Source of the DNA: Endozoicomonas sp. SCSIO W0465
GTDB taxonomy: Bacteria; Pseudomonadota; Gammaproteobacteria; Pseudomonadales; Endozoicomonadaceae
Length of the DNA stretch: 64,000 nucleotides
Assembly (NCBI RefSeq): GCF_023716865.1
Contig: NZ_CP092417.1
Span: 5,868,001 to 5,932,000 of the forward strand
Reading direction: 5' to 3'
Below are positions 38,224-48,618 of this stretch, in pieces; position 1 is the stretch's first letter, and the number at the start of each line of letters is the position of its first letter. The position numbers and the translations under genes were made by a program. Below the pieces are notes generated by a model. That model was given only the letters and a program-made list of their open reading frames with translations. It did no database searches and was not told the DNA's origin.

Positions 38224-38528
38224 TTACAAGAATACTAAAGCTTACAATCTCTTCAAACGACTCACTGAGTTCAAGGCTGAGACACTGCGCTTCATGTCAG
38301 ATTTTACCATTCCCTTCGATAACAATGGCAGTGAGCGGGATGTTCGAATGGCCAAGTTAAAGCAGAAAATCTCAGGCTGCTTCAGGAGTGCAGACGGTGG
38401 TTCTATGTTTGCACGGATTCGCAGCTATTTGTCGTCTGCCAGAAAACAGGGAATGGACATATATCAATCACTTCATAGAGCTGTTCGGAATTACTGTAAT
38501 ATGCCTTTGCTCAGTGCTGAATAGTTAC
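37927..38528 (+). repeat. 301-bp direct tandem duplication of the IS66 3' end
   Basis: 37927-38227 is repeated at 38228-38528, both starting AAGAATACTAAAG and ending GAATAGTTAC. The first unit keeps the complete transposase stop, so the gene is unaffected. Confidence 0.95.
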
Positions 38529-38594
38529 GTTTACGGCAACTGAAAAGATTGTCTGCAGCGTAGCTTGAGTTAAGTAATCCTGAATAAACCGGCC

Positions 38595-38756
38595 ATGACA
38601 ATTTTTATTATCGCCAGTGCTTTTGCAGCCCTCAGAAAGGACGGAACCGTGGCCACCAGGGGGAATCAAAATAATGGTGGAAACAGCGGTTGTGCTCAGA
38701 ATGACTTAACACCAGGCTGGTACTGGAAAGAGCTGTCAAACTCTCTGACTCAATAA
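38595..38756 (+). pseudogene. Short RCC1-like fragment
   Basis: A 53-codon frame reads AFAALRKDGTVATRGNQNNG, like one blade of the KDGSVVTWG repeats of bacterial RCC1-type proteins. Nothing on either side extends it. Probably debris. Confidence 0.35.
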
Positions 38757-38837
38757 CCATCATTCTATTTGTGAAAACCGGGTAACCGGTGAGGTTGCCC
38801 TTACAGCCATCTTACACCATCTGGCAAGAGAAGGATC

Positions 38838-39030
38838 TCAGCCAACAGCACCGCCTCCCATCAACGAATTCAGATCCAGCATCAGTGTCAGAATCGCCAT
38901 CACGATAATCAGCACCGCACCGGCCATCAAAACAATCAGCGGTCCTGATTATCGGCGACCCTGGCCAGCATGGTGGTCAGCTCGCCGGACTATTCACTGC
39001 TGGCAATAATATACAGAGCATCAAAAGTAA
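38838..39030 (-). pseudogene. Remnant of a GspF/PilC-type secretion protein (C-terminal end)
   Basis: The minus strand reads FDALYIIASSE, a stop, then SGELTTMLARVADNQ, a short deletion with frame change, and a hydrophobic end (VLIIVMAILTLMLDLNSLMG) before a TGA at 38838. This is the arrangement of the C-terminal end of type II secretion GspF. The rest of 38529-39297 shows no gene. Confidence 0.5.
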
Positions 39031-39297
39031 ACCTGATTACCACTGATCGTACGTCATGACACAGGGAAAGATAATTTAAGAATATACGTGCAGCTTTTCA
39101 TTCTTTATGTCTATAACCCGGTAAAGAAATAATAGAACCTCTCCAGTATTACCGGTGGAGCAGGCATCATGACGGCTTGTTCTCCAGATTATCAACTAAA
39201 TTCGGTTTCATAACCGCTCCGAACAAGCAAAGACCCACATCATCATTCGAAATAATGATATTAATACGTCAACTGACTTTCAATTATCGGTTGATGG

Positions 39298-40254
39298 CTA
39301 ACCCGGTTTCCACTGGACGTCTGGCAGTTTGAGAAGTCGATCCGGCATCGGTGCTGTATTGACTGCAGCCCGACCTAGCCTTGAGATCATTGAAGGCATA
39401 TCAAAACGCCGGTTAAACCGATAGTTGAACTCTGATAGATAACGGCCCAGATGCTTGGGGTCGAGCTTATGGTAAGTACCGGTAATCGCTGTTTTCACGT
39501 TTCCCAGCATGGTATTTACCCAGGTGAACAACTCATTCTCCATGGATGCATGCCCACCACCGGTAATGATGGCTGTGTGCTGGCATCCGGCATCTTCAAT
39601 ACCCCGGAAACAGGACAAGCCATCGCTGACGGCCCGGACACCCTTTTTCAGGGCATGTTCTGCCCACTCCTGAATGGTTTTTCGCCGGAAGTTATCAACG
39701 GCATTGAACTTCATGTAGATAGGGTGGTTATCAGCATCTGTCTGAACTGCGGCCACGAAGGGGGCTTTGTTCTCTGAGCCTCTGCCCCGGCGGCCTCTGT
39801 GGCGCTCTCCGCCCCAATAGGCGTCATCAATCTGAACAAAACCACTCAACTGCCAGCTGTTATCTCTTTCCATCATGACCTGCATGAGTTTGTGTTTCAT
39901 GCGCAATGCGGCATTGTAGGAAATGCCAAGTTGTCGATGAAGCGTCAGGCAAGAAATCCCCGCTTTATTCTGGGTGACGAGATAGATACCCAGAAACCAG
40001 GTAGCTAGAGGCAGCTTTGTTGAGTCAAAGATAGTGTTACTGGTAAGCGAGGTTTGGCAACGGCAGCAATTGCACTGGAATTCAGCTTTCCGGTGAAGCT
40101 TGCAGAAACTGCGGGAGCCACACTTCGGGCATTGGAAGCCATCTGGCCAGCGCCAAGAGGACAGCGCGTTCTCACACTGCTCTTCACTGCCGTAATTAGC
40201 CAGAAATTGCATAATGCCAAGGCCTTTTTGGAACTGAATGGTGTTTTTACACAT
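39298..40254 (-). CDS. IS1595-family transposase (second type)
   Basis: 318 residues from ATG 40254, which has a perfect GGAGGT 7 nt upstream (an earlier TTG at 40269 overlaps that site). N-terminal zinc ribbon (CPKCGSRSFCKL, then CNCCRCQ), IS1595 core with Asp in VQIDDAYWGGERHRGRRGRG, Asp in AVSDGLSCFRG and the HxxxxxxN/E stretch TWVNTMLGNVKTAITGTYH, and the C-terminal YLSEFNYRFNRRF. The frame is intact. Element ends could not be fixed; weak inverted similarity exists between 39265-39290 and 40270-40300. Confidence 0.88.
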   Translation of the reverse strand: MCKNTIQFQKGLGIMQFLANYGSEEQCENALSSWRWPDGFQCPKCGSRSFCKLHRKAEFQCNCCRCQTSLTSNTIFDSTKLPLATWFLGIYLVTQNKAGISCLTLHRQLGISYNAALRMKHKLMQVMMERDNSWQLSGFVQIDDAYWGGERHRGRRGRGSENKAPFVAAVQTDADNHPIYMKFNAVDNFRRKTIQEWAEHALKKGVRAVSDGLSCFRGIEDAGCQHTAIITGGGHASMENELFTWVNTMLGNVKTAITGTYHKLDPKHLGRYLSEFNYRFNRRFDMPSMISRLGRAAVNTAPMPDRLLKLPDVQWKPG

Positions 40255-40542
40255 CAGTTTTACCTCCAAAACACATGACTATCGACGTTTATTATAGCAG
40301 CTGGCTCACGACGTAGGGTCGGTGGTAATCAGGAAACTGTTTGACTCATCACATAGCCTACTTCTACGGGGATTATACTTTTCGAAAACAGTTATGCTGG
40401 ATCGGTAGCGCGGGGGCATGAACAATAAACTGATAGCTACCCAGATAGAATAACGGTTAGGCGGCAGCTCACATTTTATTTGGAAACAGAGATTGAAAGC
40501 ATAGAGATGCCCCACACAGATCTGCAAGGCAGCGGGCATGAA

Positions 40543-40755
40543 TCAGACTTGTCCGGCACATTGGCGTTCGGTTTTCAGCCCAAGTTTTTTGAATACCATG
40601 GCTGCAGGACAAAAGCCGCTGAAACCAAACTGGAACAAGTTAGCACCGATAAATACGGTGAACCAGACAAAACCCGGATGCACCCAGTGTGTCAGTGCCA
40701 GAGATAGCAGCACCATAAATCCGGCAAAGGAATAAACCGCTCTTTCGACCGTCAT
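40543..40755 (-). CDS. DUF2892 (YgaP-type) inner-membrane protein
   Basis: 70 residues with AGGAG 8 nt before the ATG. It starts MTVERAVYSFAGFMVLLSLA and continues through a second hydrophobic segment to GFCPAAMVFKKLGLK, the standard DUF2892 layout of two membrane helices with a conserved CP near the end. DUF2892 modules occur with rhodaneses and in BigR-controlled sulfur operons. The gene lies ~40 bp behind the ancestral end of the beta-barrel gene, in the same direction, so it was probably the last gene of the operon that begins at 48457. The transcript is now interrupted by an IS4 and an IS50-type element. Confidence 0.88.
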   Translation of the reverse strand: MTVERAVYSFAGFMVLLSLALTHWVHPGFVWFTVFIGANLFQFGFSGFCPAAMVFKKLGLKTERQCAGQV

Positions 40756-40819
40756 TGTTGTTCTCCTGTTGTGTTATTTTTGTTGACTATTGATATCAAA
40801 AACTGAACCTGGCTCTGAC

Positions 40820-42316
40820 CTGACTCTTGATCACATCTCTCCAGCGCTGAACTGCCGGGCTATCTGCCAGGTTTTTACCCGATCCTGCAATTTCGCCCAG
40901 CCTTCCCATACCACTAACCAGCCGGGCTGCCCTGTATGCTTTGAATCACCCCAACCACCAAGCCGAGCAATCGTTTGAAGCAGCCAAGTGACTGTTGGCG
41001 GCTTATCGGGCAACGCTTTTTTTTCATAGGTTAGCCAGAGAACCTGCCATTCATCATCACTGACCACCTCATTCGCGAGTGTTTTTTCACTCCAAAGCTT
41101 TCTGTCTTTGTGCTGCCTGTCATTCGGTAACATTAATGCTTCACGGATTTGCATTAGTCTGACAGCGACAAACATTAATATGACCGCAAGTCGTTCAATG
41201 TTATCCGGAGATTGCAGACGAAGCCTTTCTACTCCTGCTCCCGATTTCCAAGCCTTATGGAACTCTTCTATTCGTCATCGGAGCTCGTAAAATCGAATGA
41301 TAGAGCGACAGTCTTCGAATGTTTCAATATCTTCAGTTGTCAATAGTACCCAGTGCAAACGGTCTTCGGAGTCATTGCCAATCTCTTCAGCCGACACAAT
41401 ATTCATAGTTACCGGTTCCGGCCTGCCGCCTGGCCTTTGCGGCGCCTGTATTGTCATCTTCTTTTTTTGACCTGCAGCGTTGCCTTTCGCTTCTTTCTAC
41501 CTCCTTTTTGAGGAACCACTATCGTATATTTCCCCAACACTTCAGTCTGAGCTAAGGAATCAAATAATAAGAGTTCGCCATCCACCAGGATTCTGTTTTG
41601 TGTAGCTCTTACAACAAACCGCTGTCGGTTATCCAGTTTGTAGTGCATATATTCGTATATATCCGCCTCCCGGTCGCAAACACTGATGATGTCAGGCATT
41701 TTACCCCCCATCCTTTGTTCTGTGTTTTCAGAGGCTCTTTGCCACTTAAAGCTTTCCTTTCCCTCGTAAGGTAGCTGACGACGTTGGTTCTTTTTCCCCC
41801 GCTGAACGTCCTCTCTAACCCATCGTTCTTGATCAATAAGCCCAATGCTTCGCTCTGTATCCGCATCAACCAAGAAGACAGAGTGGACGTGGAATCCTCT
41901 GGTTTTAGAGCCTTCAGGACCTCCAAGATCACCAAGCTCGGATCTGACAGCATGTTTATAACCCAGGGTTGTTGTATCTTCGAGAGCCAGAAGTAGGCGA
42001 GACTGTCTCGCTATTTTGGCAGTTGCCTGAAAGCCTGCCTCAGCTATTGCTTCAGGCTTTACGGCCTCATTCTCAATCAGCCGGTAAGCTCCAGTTACCA
42101 GTGCGGTATAACCTTCGCATGAAGATGACAAAGAATTACCGGTATGAGCTGAAAGCTCGGCAGCAACTTTGACAAGTCGTTTTGTACGTCGAGTATCGCC
42201 CAAATCAGCACATCCAAAAGTTAGTTCTGACCATGGTTTAGGAGAAAGTGGAAGCATGACCTGTTTTATCAGTGAGAAATGATAGAACAAGGTAGCTATT
42301 TGTGATCAAGAGACAG
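40820..42316 (-). mobile_element. IS4-family, IS50/Tn5-type element (copy 2, inactive)
   Basis: 1,497 bp. CTGACTCTTGATCACAT at the left end and CTGTCTCTTGATCACAA read inward from the right. The 9-bp target duplication GGCTCTGAC lies at 40811-40819 and 42317-42325. Confidence 0.95.
40831..42257 (-). pseudogene. IS50/Tn5-type transposase, frameshift and nonsense
   Basis: Compared with the intact copy at 17523: a 3-nt insertion (DVQRGKK instead of DVRGKK), a 1-nt loss in the A run after LQVK near 41463 that ends the frame in KKRR, and TGG to TGA in the catalytic-Glu motif (YELR then stop near 41276). It cannot produce transposase. Confidence 0.9.
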
Positions 42317-43611
42317 GGCTCTGACCCAGGCATTACTGTTGTTTTCATGCTGACCAAAAAAACTGTATTCACGGTTGCCACAAAAAAGATTAGCTCCGGT
42401 GGCTACGGTCCATTGGTCGTTAACCCGGTATGTCACACTGGGTCGTATATAAGCATCCTCATCACTGGGCGACCAGAATGAAAACAGTGACCAGTTCAGC
42501 TTCTGTTGCATCGTCAACCACGTCAGTCTAAGGGTGAGCAGTTGGCGGTATTCATCCTGAGAATACTCAGGAGAGGCGGCATTTAACTGTTGTGAGTCAT
42601 AATCGGCAGTCCACTCCAGATAATACTGAACCGCTGCCGTTAAGTTGTTAGCCATTTCCCGTTCATATCCCAACAGCCCTCGCAGCTGCGAATTCGGAAT
42701 ATTGGGATCGGTACCATCACGATCATCTTCACTGTCATACCAGGAGAATTCGGCATTAAACAGCCCGCTGGAGACAGGCATCCGAACGCTGCCTCCCCAG
42801 CCGTTCAATCCGGGATAAAACATTTGCCCCTGATTGCTTATTCCCTGTGGTGTTGGCCAGTAACCTGAGTAACCGTAGAGCGCATACTCTACCCCTTTAT
42901 GGTTGGTTGCCAGTCGGGTTGAGAGTGTGCTGCCTGTTGGCTCATCAGGATTGAGTATCGGATCAGGAGCTACAGTCGTTCCTGCACCGGGCGAGAAGAA
43001 AGAGAAACGCTCTCCGGTCAGGCTGTTGTCTGGCTCAAACTCAGGTGTCCACACCAGGTCAAAGCTAAAATACTCGGCAAACAAACTGGCCTTGAGACTG
43101 TCAGAGGGGGCTTTGAGATACTCATCATCACGACCTGAAAAAAATGATTGCCAATCTTTTGGAAAAAGATCATTCAAGAACAAGTAATCCCCGATGCCCC
43201 AGGTAACAACCTGCCGACCGGCTTTAATATCCAGCTGATCCAAAGGGCTAAAGGACAGCGCCATTTCCCGAATGGTCCACTCTGTATCATTCGCCACGTC
43301 ATCGAAAAGTGTTTCAGTCTGCATATCCAGTCGCCAATTATCGGCGACGTAATCTAACGACAGTCGACCGCGTATTTCACTTAAGGTTGATGATTGATTA
43401 GTCGCTGGGTCGTCCCCGGTTCGACGACCATAACCGGCTTCTGCAAAGCCTCTGAATACCCATGGAGAAGGTGGTGCTTCTTGCCACTCGCCTCCCCAGC
43501 TATCATCATCCCAACCATCGTCAGACCATTCATCCGTCGCCTGCACAGGCGAGATTGCCAATATTGCAGCCAACAAGGGAATATATAATCCGGACCAGTG
43601 GCGCCTCATGA

Positions 43612-44439
43612 TTATTTACCCCTTAGCCAGCGGGTTGGCGGTGTGCGCAGGCTGCGTTCGCTGAAAATAGTTGCGGGCAGTCCAAGGTCATATCGTATGC
43701 CTCGCATTTGCATAACAGTGGTGCTGCCACGTTCCAGATCGCTGATGGTCGCCTGCAGCACAGTCGGAAAGCCCTGCATGTCCTCTATCTTGTCCACTTC
43801 CATGCGACGATAGACGCTACCCTGCTGATTGGTGTACTCCACTTTCATGGGCAACAATGTACTTCGGTCGATCCAGCTAATGTAATGAGCAAACTCAACG
43901 GCACCAGCATCTTTTGGCTGGCTGTGCAAAACGTACTGGTTTGCTGTCGTCTCTTTTAACTGATGGATATCTGCCTGAGGGTCACGACCGGAAACATCCT
44001 CATAGAAAAAATCAGAACCAACAAAGGAAGTTCGCTGATCACCGGATGAAATACGTTTCACCAGATCAAGGGCTGGAAGGTAAAGCCAGCGATCATCGTC
44101 GGCTCCCGGCTGGCGCACCACACGAAATACCGTGCCACTGACATCACTGGGGCGACTGAAAAACACCATCATATCCTGGCGACCGCCACGCTCCTGATTC
44201 AGTCGCAAAATGGTGAACTGACGCAGCTGTTGCCTGCCCTGATTGTCCGTAATTTTCATTCGTGCTTCAGCCCGGCCGTCGTTACCGGCATAAAACGAAA
44301 CCAGGTTCGCCTGCCGTACAATCTCGTTAGCATCAGTTAAAGCAGTTGAAGCCATGACGGGGAATGCACTCATAGCCAATATTGCTGCACAGGTGGCTCC
44401 AATCAGTGCTTTCTTGATGTTATTGATCGCATTTTTCAT
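43612..44439 (-). CDS. LolA-like outer-membrane lipoprotein-sorting family protein
   Basis: 275 residues; its ATG overlaps the stop of the exporter gene (ATGA), a sign of coupled translation. Signal peptide with cleavage likely after PVMA. The body has the features of the periplasmic lipoprotein-sorting-like family that accompanies MMPL exporters: ARMKITDNQGR, MMVFFSRPSDVSGT, DDRWLYLPALDLVKRISS, SFVGSDFFYEDVSGR. Such proteins have a half-barrel fold and are thought to carry hydrophobic molecules between membranes. The frame is intact, but the upstream exporter is destroyed. Confidence 0.85.
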   Translation of the reverse strand: MKNAINNIKKALIGATCAAILAMSAFPVMASTALTDANEIVRQANLVSFYAGNDGRAEARMKITDNQGRQQLRQFTILRLNQERGGRQDMMVFFSRPSDVSGTVFRVVRQPGADDDRWLYLPALDLVKRISSGDQRTSFVGSDFFYEDVSGRDPQADIHQLKETTANQYVLHSQPKDAGAVEFAHYISWIDRSTLLPMKVEYTNQQGSVYRRMEVDKIEDMQGFPTVLQATISDLERGSTTVMQMRGIRYDLGLPATIFSERSLRTPPTRWLRGK

Positions 44440-46442
44440 GAGAGAACCTCGCGTTTCTCAGCGTTGTTCGGAGTTCCTTTTACCGGTTTATTGAATAGAA
44501 AAACATGACCGGTTTTTAGCAAGGCGGGTAACAGCAGGAGTGTTACCAGTGCCGATGCCGCCATAATACTGGCGAGGAATACGCCCACCGTAATGTACGG
44601 CACCAGCGGTGCAAACAGCAGCGGTGTGAAACCGGCGGCAATCACAATGGCGTTGCGCGTAATGGCTCGGCCGGGCTCCTGAAACATTTCGGACAGTGTT
44701 TCTGTGACAGAGCCGGTCTCTTTATAAATCTCCCGGCAGCGCTCCAGGAAGTGAATTGCAAAGTCTACGGACAGCCCCAGGGTCAGAGCGGAGAGTACCG
44801 CAATAGGCATGTCATAATCTTTGCCCAGCCAACCAATCAGCCCGTAAATAAAGGTGATAGTAAACGTCAACGGAAGTATGGCCAGAATGCCGTATTTAAT
44901 AGATCGGAAAAGCACGACCATCATGACAAAGACCACAGCAAAGGACGACAACAGACTGTCCAGCATTCCGTTCACCATGGCTTCCTGCCAGACAATGTTC
45001 AGATAGGCTTTGCCTGCCCAGCCATAATTCAACCCGTCTGGTAGCGGATTGTTAGCAATGTACTGCTGCACAAAGTCCACAACCTGCGACATATGCTGAT
45101 TATCACCACTGGTCAGCTGCAGCCACATCAGACTGCGGCGATAGTCCGGGGTGACAAAATGCCAGAGGTCTTGTGGACGATGAGAGGATTGGTACTGTAG
45201 CAATGTCTGGGCAACGCCCGCTGATGTATCAGGGATGACAAAATCATCAGGTTCGCCACTTTGCAGTTCCCGGTTAACGGTTTTAACGATGTCGGGTAAG
45301 CCATTAACCTTGCCAACCAGGCCGCTGTCGACCAGTGCGTTCTGTAGACCTGTCATCCAATTCAACACAGCCGGTGACTGAAAGGACTTCAGTGATAGTT
45401 GCGTCTGCTCCGTTAAGGAAAGCTGTCGTTCAAGCCAGAGAGCTTCCCGAGCACTCGCTTCAAAGAGGCGGTCATCAAGATCAATCAACAAGTCGGAAAG
45501 CGCTGCTGAAAAATCATTACTTTCAGACATTATAAAAGCGGGTAACTCAATACCATCGGCTTTGGCTTCTTGAGCGATCTGGTTGAAAGAAGTAGCGAAT
45601 TGCGTCTGAGGTGCCTGATCTTCACTGGGTTCCAACACAAGCCATGCGTCGTACGTGCCAGCAAAGTGGTCATTGAGTATCCGGTCGGCAACACGGATCT
45701 CATGATTGGCTTTGAACCAGTTAACCGGGTTGTCGTTGATCTGAATTTTGGTAATGCCCTGTACGCTCACTGCAAACAGAACCAGAAATGAGATCAGCAC
45801 CCAACGGGATCGCCCAACGGCCAGATTGCCCAACTTCGGTAGCCAACGCTGTATACGCCCACCGTCCTCTGAGCGGTGCAGGGCCGCTTGCATGGAAGCC
45901 AGTGCATCCGGTTTCATTCTGGAGACATAGGCTGGAATAAACAGGATGGTCAGCAGGAATGCCAGAAAAATACCAAAACCAATGAAAGCTCCAAAAATCT
46001 GAACGGGTGGGATTGGAGTTAACATTAACGACAGAAAGCCAACGGCAGATGTGATGGAGGTGTATAACATCGGTGTAAACAGATGACCTACCACCTGCTT
46101 AATTACCGCCTTTGGCTTTTCTCCAGGACGAAAGCGATCGGCGAATTCCGACAAAATATGAGTGGAGTCCACCACCGCAATAGGCATCAGGAAAATAGCG
46201 ATCATGGACGACATGATATGCACGGTAAAACCCATCCCGATCAGTAATCCCATAACGATCAGAACCGTCGACATGGCAACGATCATGGGAGCAATGACCA
46301 GGGGAATACTACGGAAAAACCACCACATAAGCAGGAATATGGCCAATCCCGCCAGTGGTGCAGAAATGCCCATCTGAATAAACATCTCGATGCCAAACTG
46401 ATCTTCCGCCACTGGCAGGCCGGTAATCAGATAGCGGTCATT

Positions 46443-47874
46443 CTTAGGGTAGACATTAAGCTCAAAAAAGGTTCGTTTCCGGCGGCAGAACCCACCTTGA
46501 ACAGCCACAATAAAGCTTCGAAACCATTATCAATGGCTGAACAAGATGAGTACTGCAAATAGTAGATTAGTTGAAAAAAACTGTTGACCTGTTTCGACCG
46601 GTCAGAACTCCTAAGTATGGCGGAACAGCTTGGTTTTACTATACGACAGCGAGATATCCGTCCTTTGGATTTTATCCTCTCACTGATCGATGCCCTCGCT
46701 GGTGATGGAAACTGCGATACCCAGGCGGATCTACACCGTAAATTTAACGAGTTGACGGGGCTGAATGTCTCTTATCGTTCTTGGGCAAATCAAGCTAAAA
46801 AGGACGCGCTGCCTACTCTTATCCTGTGGCTATGGGTGCAGTGTCTGGAAATATTTTCCCGCAAAGTCATGGCGTTTGATGAAGACAGTCCATTTTCAGA
46901 GTTTGAGCACATTCTGATTCAGGACGGTTCGTCACAAGCTGTCTATGATGCCCTGAAAGAAGCATTTCCCGGCAGGTTCTCAACGGTCAGTCCTGCTGCC
47001 GTCGAGCTTCATACGACAATGGATCTTCTCACCAACAACCTGGTGCGGGTGCAGCTGACTGAAGATACCCGTTCAGAAAGAGACTGTCTGCCACCACTGC
47101 CAACATCCATGGCCTATATCCTGATGCTAATGGATGCCGGTTATTTTGAGCTGGAACTCTTTGCCGCTATTGATGACAGGGAGGGTTCTTTTATCTGCAA
47201 GGCACCTCAGAGTATCAACCCGACGATACTCAGCGCGGTACGGGAGGATGGCAAGAATCTCAATCGCTACAAAGGACAAAAACTGAAGGATGTACTGTCT
47301 GGCTTCCCCAAAGACCAGTGCCTCGACCTGGATGTAGAATGGCCGGGATTCAAAGCCTGGCCATTCCGCTTGGTTGTCCGCTGGAATGACAAAAAACAGA
47401 AGTGGGTTTTCGTTGTGACCAACCTGAACCGGGTGGAGTTCACCTTGAGTGATGTGCTCCAGGCCTATCGTCTACGGTGGCAGATAGAGCTGATTTTCAA
47501 AGAGATCAAATCCTATTCAGGGTGGCATCGTTTTAACACCAAATCAGCGACACTGGTGTTTAGCCTGATTCTGATGTCCTTTGTGGTTGTGACGTTGAAA
47601 AGGTACCTTGCCCATGCTGCACAGGCGAACCTCTGTGAAAGTGGGAGCATTGAGGAAATCTCGACGCACAAGGTGATGAAAAGTGGGACTCACCTGTTTG
47701 GTAATGTGATTTCATCGTTGATGAATGCAGGAAAGTCATTGGTCTCATGCATTAAAAAGCTACTGGACTTCTGGGGAAATAATGCGAAACGAGAACACCC
47801 TGCACGGGATGGTTGTTCAGGGCGTACAAGATTAGGCTTCTGTGCAGTGGGTGGAGCTTAATGTCTACCTTAAG
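46443..47874 (+). mobile_element. IS4-family element (copy 1) in the exporter gene
   Basis: 1,432 bp. Ends CTTAGGGTAGACATTAAGCT and CTTAAGGTAGACATTAAGCT read inward. The 10-bp target duplication AGCGGTCATT lies at 46433-46442 and 47875-47884. Confidence 0.95.
46584..47861 (+). CDS. IS4-family transposase (copy 1)
   Basis: 425 residues from a TTG at 46584. ATG 46617 is the alternative (414 residues); neither has a clear ribosome-binding site. DDE elements: Asp in HILIQDGSSQAVYD, Asp in AAIDDREGSFICK and Glu in the Y-(2)-R-(3)-E-(6)-K signature YRLRWQIELIFKEIK. Apparently identical to the copy at 58866, so transposition was recent. Confidence 0.92.
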   Translation: MTCFDRSELLSMAEQLGFTIRQRDIRPLDFILSLIDALAGDGNCDTQADLHRKFNELTGLNVSYRSWANQAKKDALPTLILWLWVQCLEIFSRKVMAFDEDSPFSEFEHILIQDGSSQAVYDALKEAFPGRFSTVSPAAVELHTTMDLLTNNLVRVQLTEDTRSERDCLPPLPTSMAYILMLMDAGYFELELFAAIDDREGSFICKAPQSINPTILSAVREDGKNLNRYKGQKLKDVLSGFPKDQCLDLDVEWPGFKAWPFRLVVRWNDKKQKWVFVVTNLNRVEFTLSDVLQAYRLRWQIELIFKEIKSYSGWHRFNTKSATLVFSLILMSFVVVTLKRYLAHAAQANLCESGSIEEISTHKVMKSGTHLFGNVISSLMNAGKSLVSCIKKLLDFWGNNAKREHPARDGCSGRTRLGFCAVGGA

Positions 47875-48458
47875 AGCGGTCATTACTTTCAAGCCCATCT
47901 GCAATGGCTCGAATAGCTTCTGCCGTTGAATAGCTGATGTCCTTGGATGTCAGAGGAACATAAATAGCCGCCGCTTTACCGTCGCCGGATACAACCGTGT
48001 TATTGAGCATCGGCAACCGCTCAATCGCCAGACGAATACCCTCTGCAGCCTGCTGAGTGCCAGGGGCTTCTTTCATTAACCATTCAAACCGGATGGTGCC
48101 CGGTGATTCCTGAAAGATATTATCAACGGTATTCAGACTCATCAGGTCCTGACGTACAACACCATCAAGTGCAAGAATCTGCTCAGATAGCTGGTTTAAT
48201 GCCTTTAGCGACGATGGTGTATAGATGCTGGTTTCACTCACCGCACCTACCACAATCATGTCCCGCATGGCGAATTGTTGTTTTACTTCGTTGTGGAATA
48301 CGCGGGCTGGGTCATCTGACACCAGCATATTTTCCGGATCAGTATCAATGGTGAGAAATGGGATCATGGCTGTGCACATTAAAACTAATGTCAGCATCAA
48401 GCCGTAGACTTTTCGAGGATGCTCAAGAGCAAACCGTAGGGCAGCGTTTTTTATCATG

Positions 48459-48474
48459 ATTCTTATATAAGGTT
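48459..48474. promoter_or_regulatory. Candidate ArsR-type operator 1
   Basis: ATTCTTATATAAGGTT contains the palindrome CTTATATAAG and starts with the ATTC half-site described for SqrR/BigR-type operators. It abuts the exporter start codon. Confidence 0.4.
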
Positions 48475-48519
48475 ATTATAATTGAGCAGATGCTATATTA
48501 GATTTTATTTATTTACAAC

Positions 48520-48535
48520 ATTCTTATATAGTTGA
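48520..48535. promoter_or_regulatory. Candidate ArsR-type operator 2
   Basis: ATTCTTATATAGTTGA repeats the first 11 bases of operator 1 in direct orientation, 61 bp away, inside the divergent intergenic region. Confidence 0.4.
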
Positions 48536-48618
48536 TGAAAATATGACATAACTGGACAATAAACGTCAGAAGTCATAGCTTGAGCACCTTAAAATAAGAA
48601 ATGTTTGTGGAGAGTTGG

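Larger units (their letters stand above)
36620..38528 (+). mobile_element. IS66-family element (IS66-2) with duplicated right end
   Basis: Left end GTAACTGTTCAGCAC at 36620. The right end GTGCTGAATAGTTAC occurs twice, ending at 38227 and at 38528. The 8-bp target duplication GTTTACGG (36612-36619 and 38529-38536) encloses the whole, so the extra 301 bp is part of the element. Confidence 0.93.
40796..43609 (-). pseudogene. Outer-membrane beta-barrel protein, last residues cut by IS50-type element
   Basis: Signal peptide MRRHWSGLYIPLLAAILAIS ending at Ala, then a mature chain of aromatic/alternating strands (FRGFAEAGYGRR, LSLDYVADNWRLDM). The present frame is 437 residues and ends in element-derived LSLDHK. 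Removing the insertion and one 9-bp duplication gives NAWVRARFSF and a stop at 40796. This restores a C-terminal Phe, the usual insertion signal for the BAM complex, so only the last four residues have been replaced. It starts 2 nt after the LolA-like gene. It resembles the ~45-kDa barrel partners of MMPL exporters; the exact family was not identified. Confidence 0.8.
44436..48457 (-). pseudogene. MMPL/RND-superfamily exporter interrupted by IS4
   Basis: The parts 47885-48457 and 44436-46442 join exactly to 860 codons (859 residues). The N-terminus has one membrane helix (VYGLMLTLVLMCTAMIPFL), a periplasmic loop with DPENMLVSDD, then a block of five or more helices including GFTVHIMSSMIAIFLMPIAV with VVDSTHIL (RND-type intramembrane acid). 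A second periplasmic loop and a second helix block (LGLSVDFAIHFLERCREIY) follow. This is the layout of COG1033-type exporters. The insertion falls after ESNDR in the first loop region. The start overlaps a candidate operator for the divergent ArsR regulator. Confidence 0.9.

Noticed and set aside
40306..40539. Minus-strand 77-codon frame after the DUF2892 gene
   Set aside because: No ribosome-binding site, unusual composition and no recognisable domain. Probably non-coding sequence between the operon end and the IS1595 gene.
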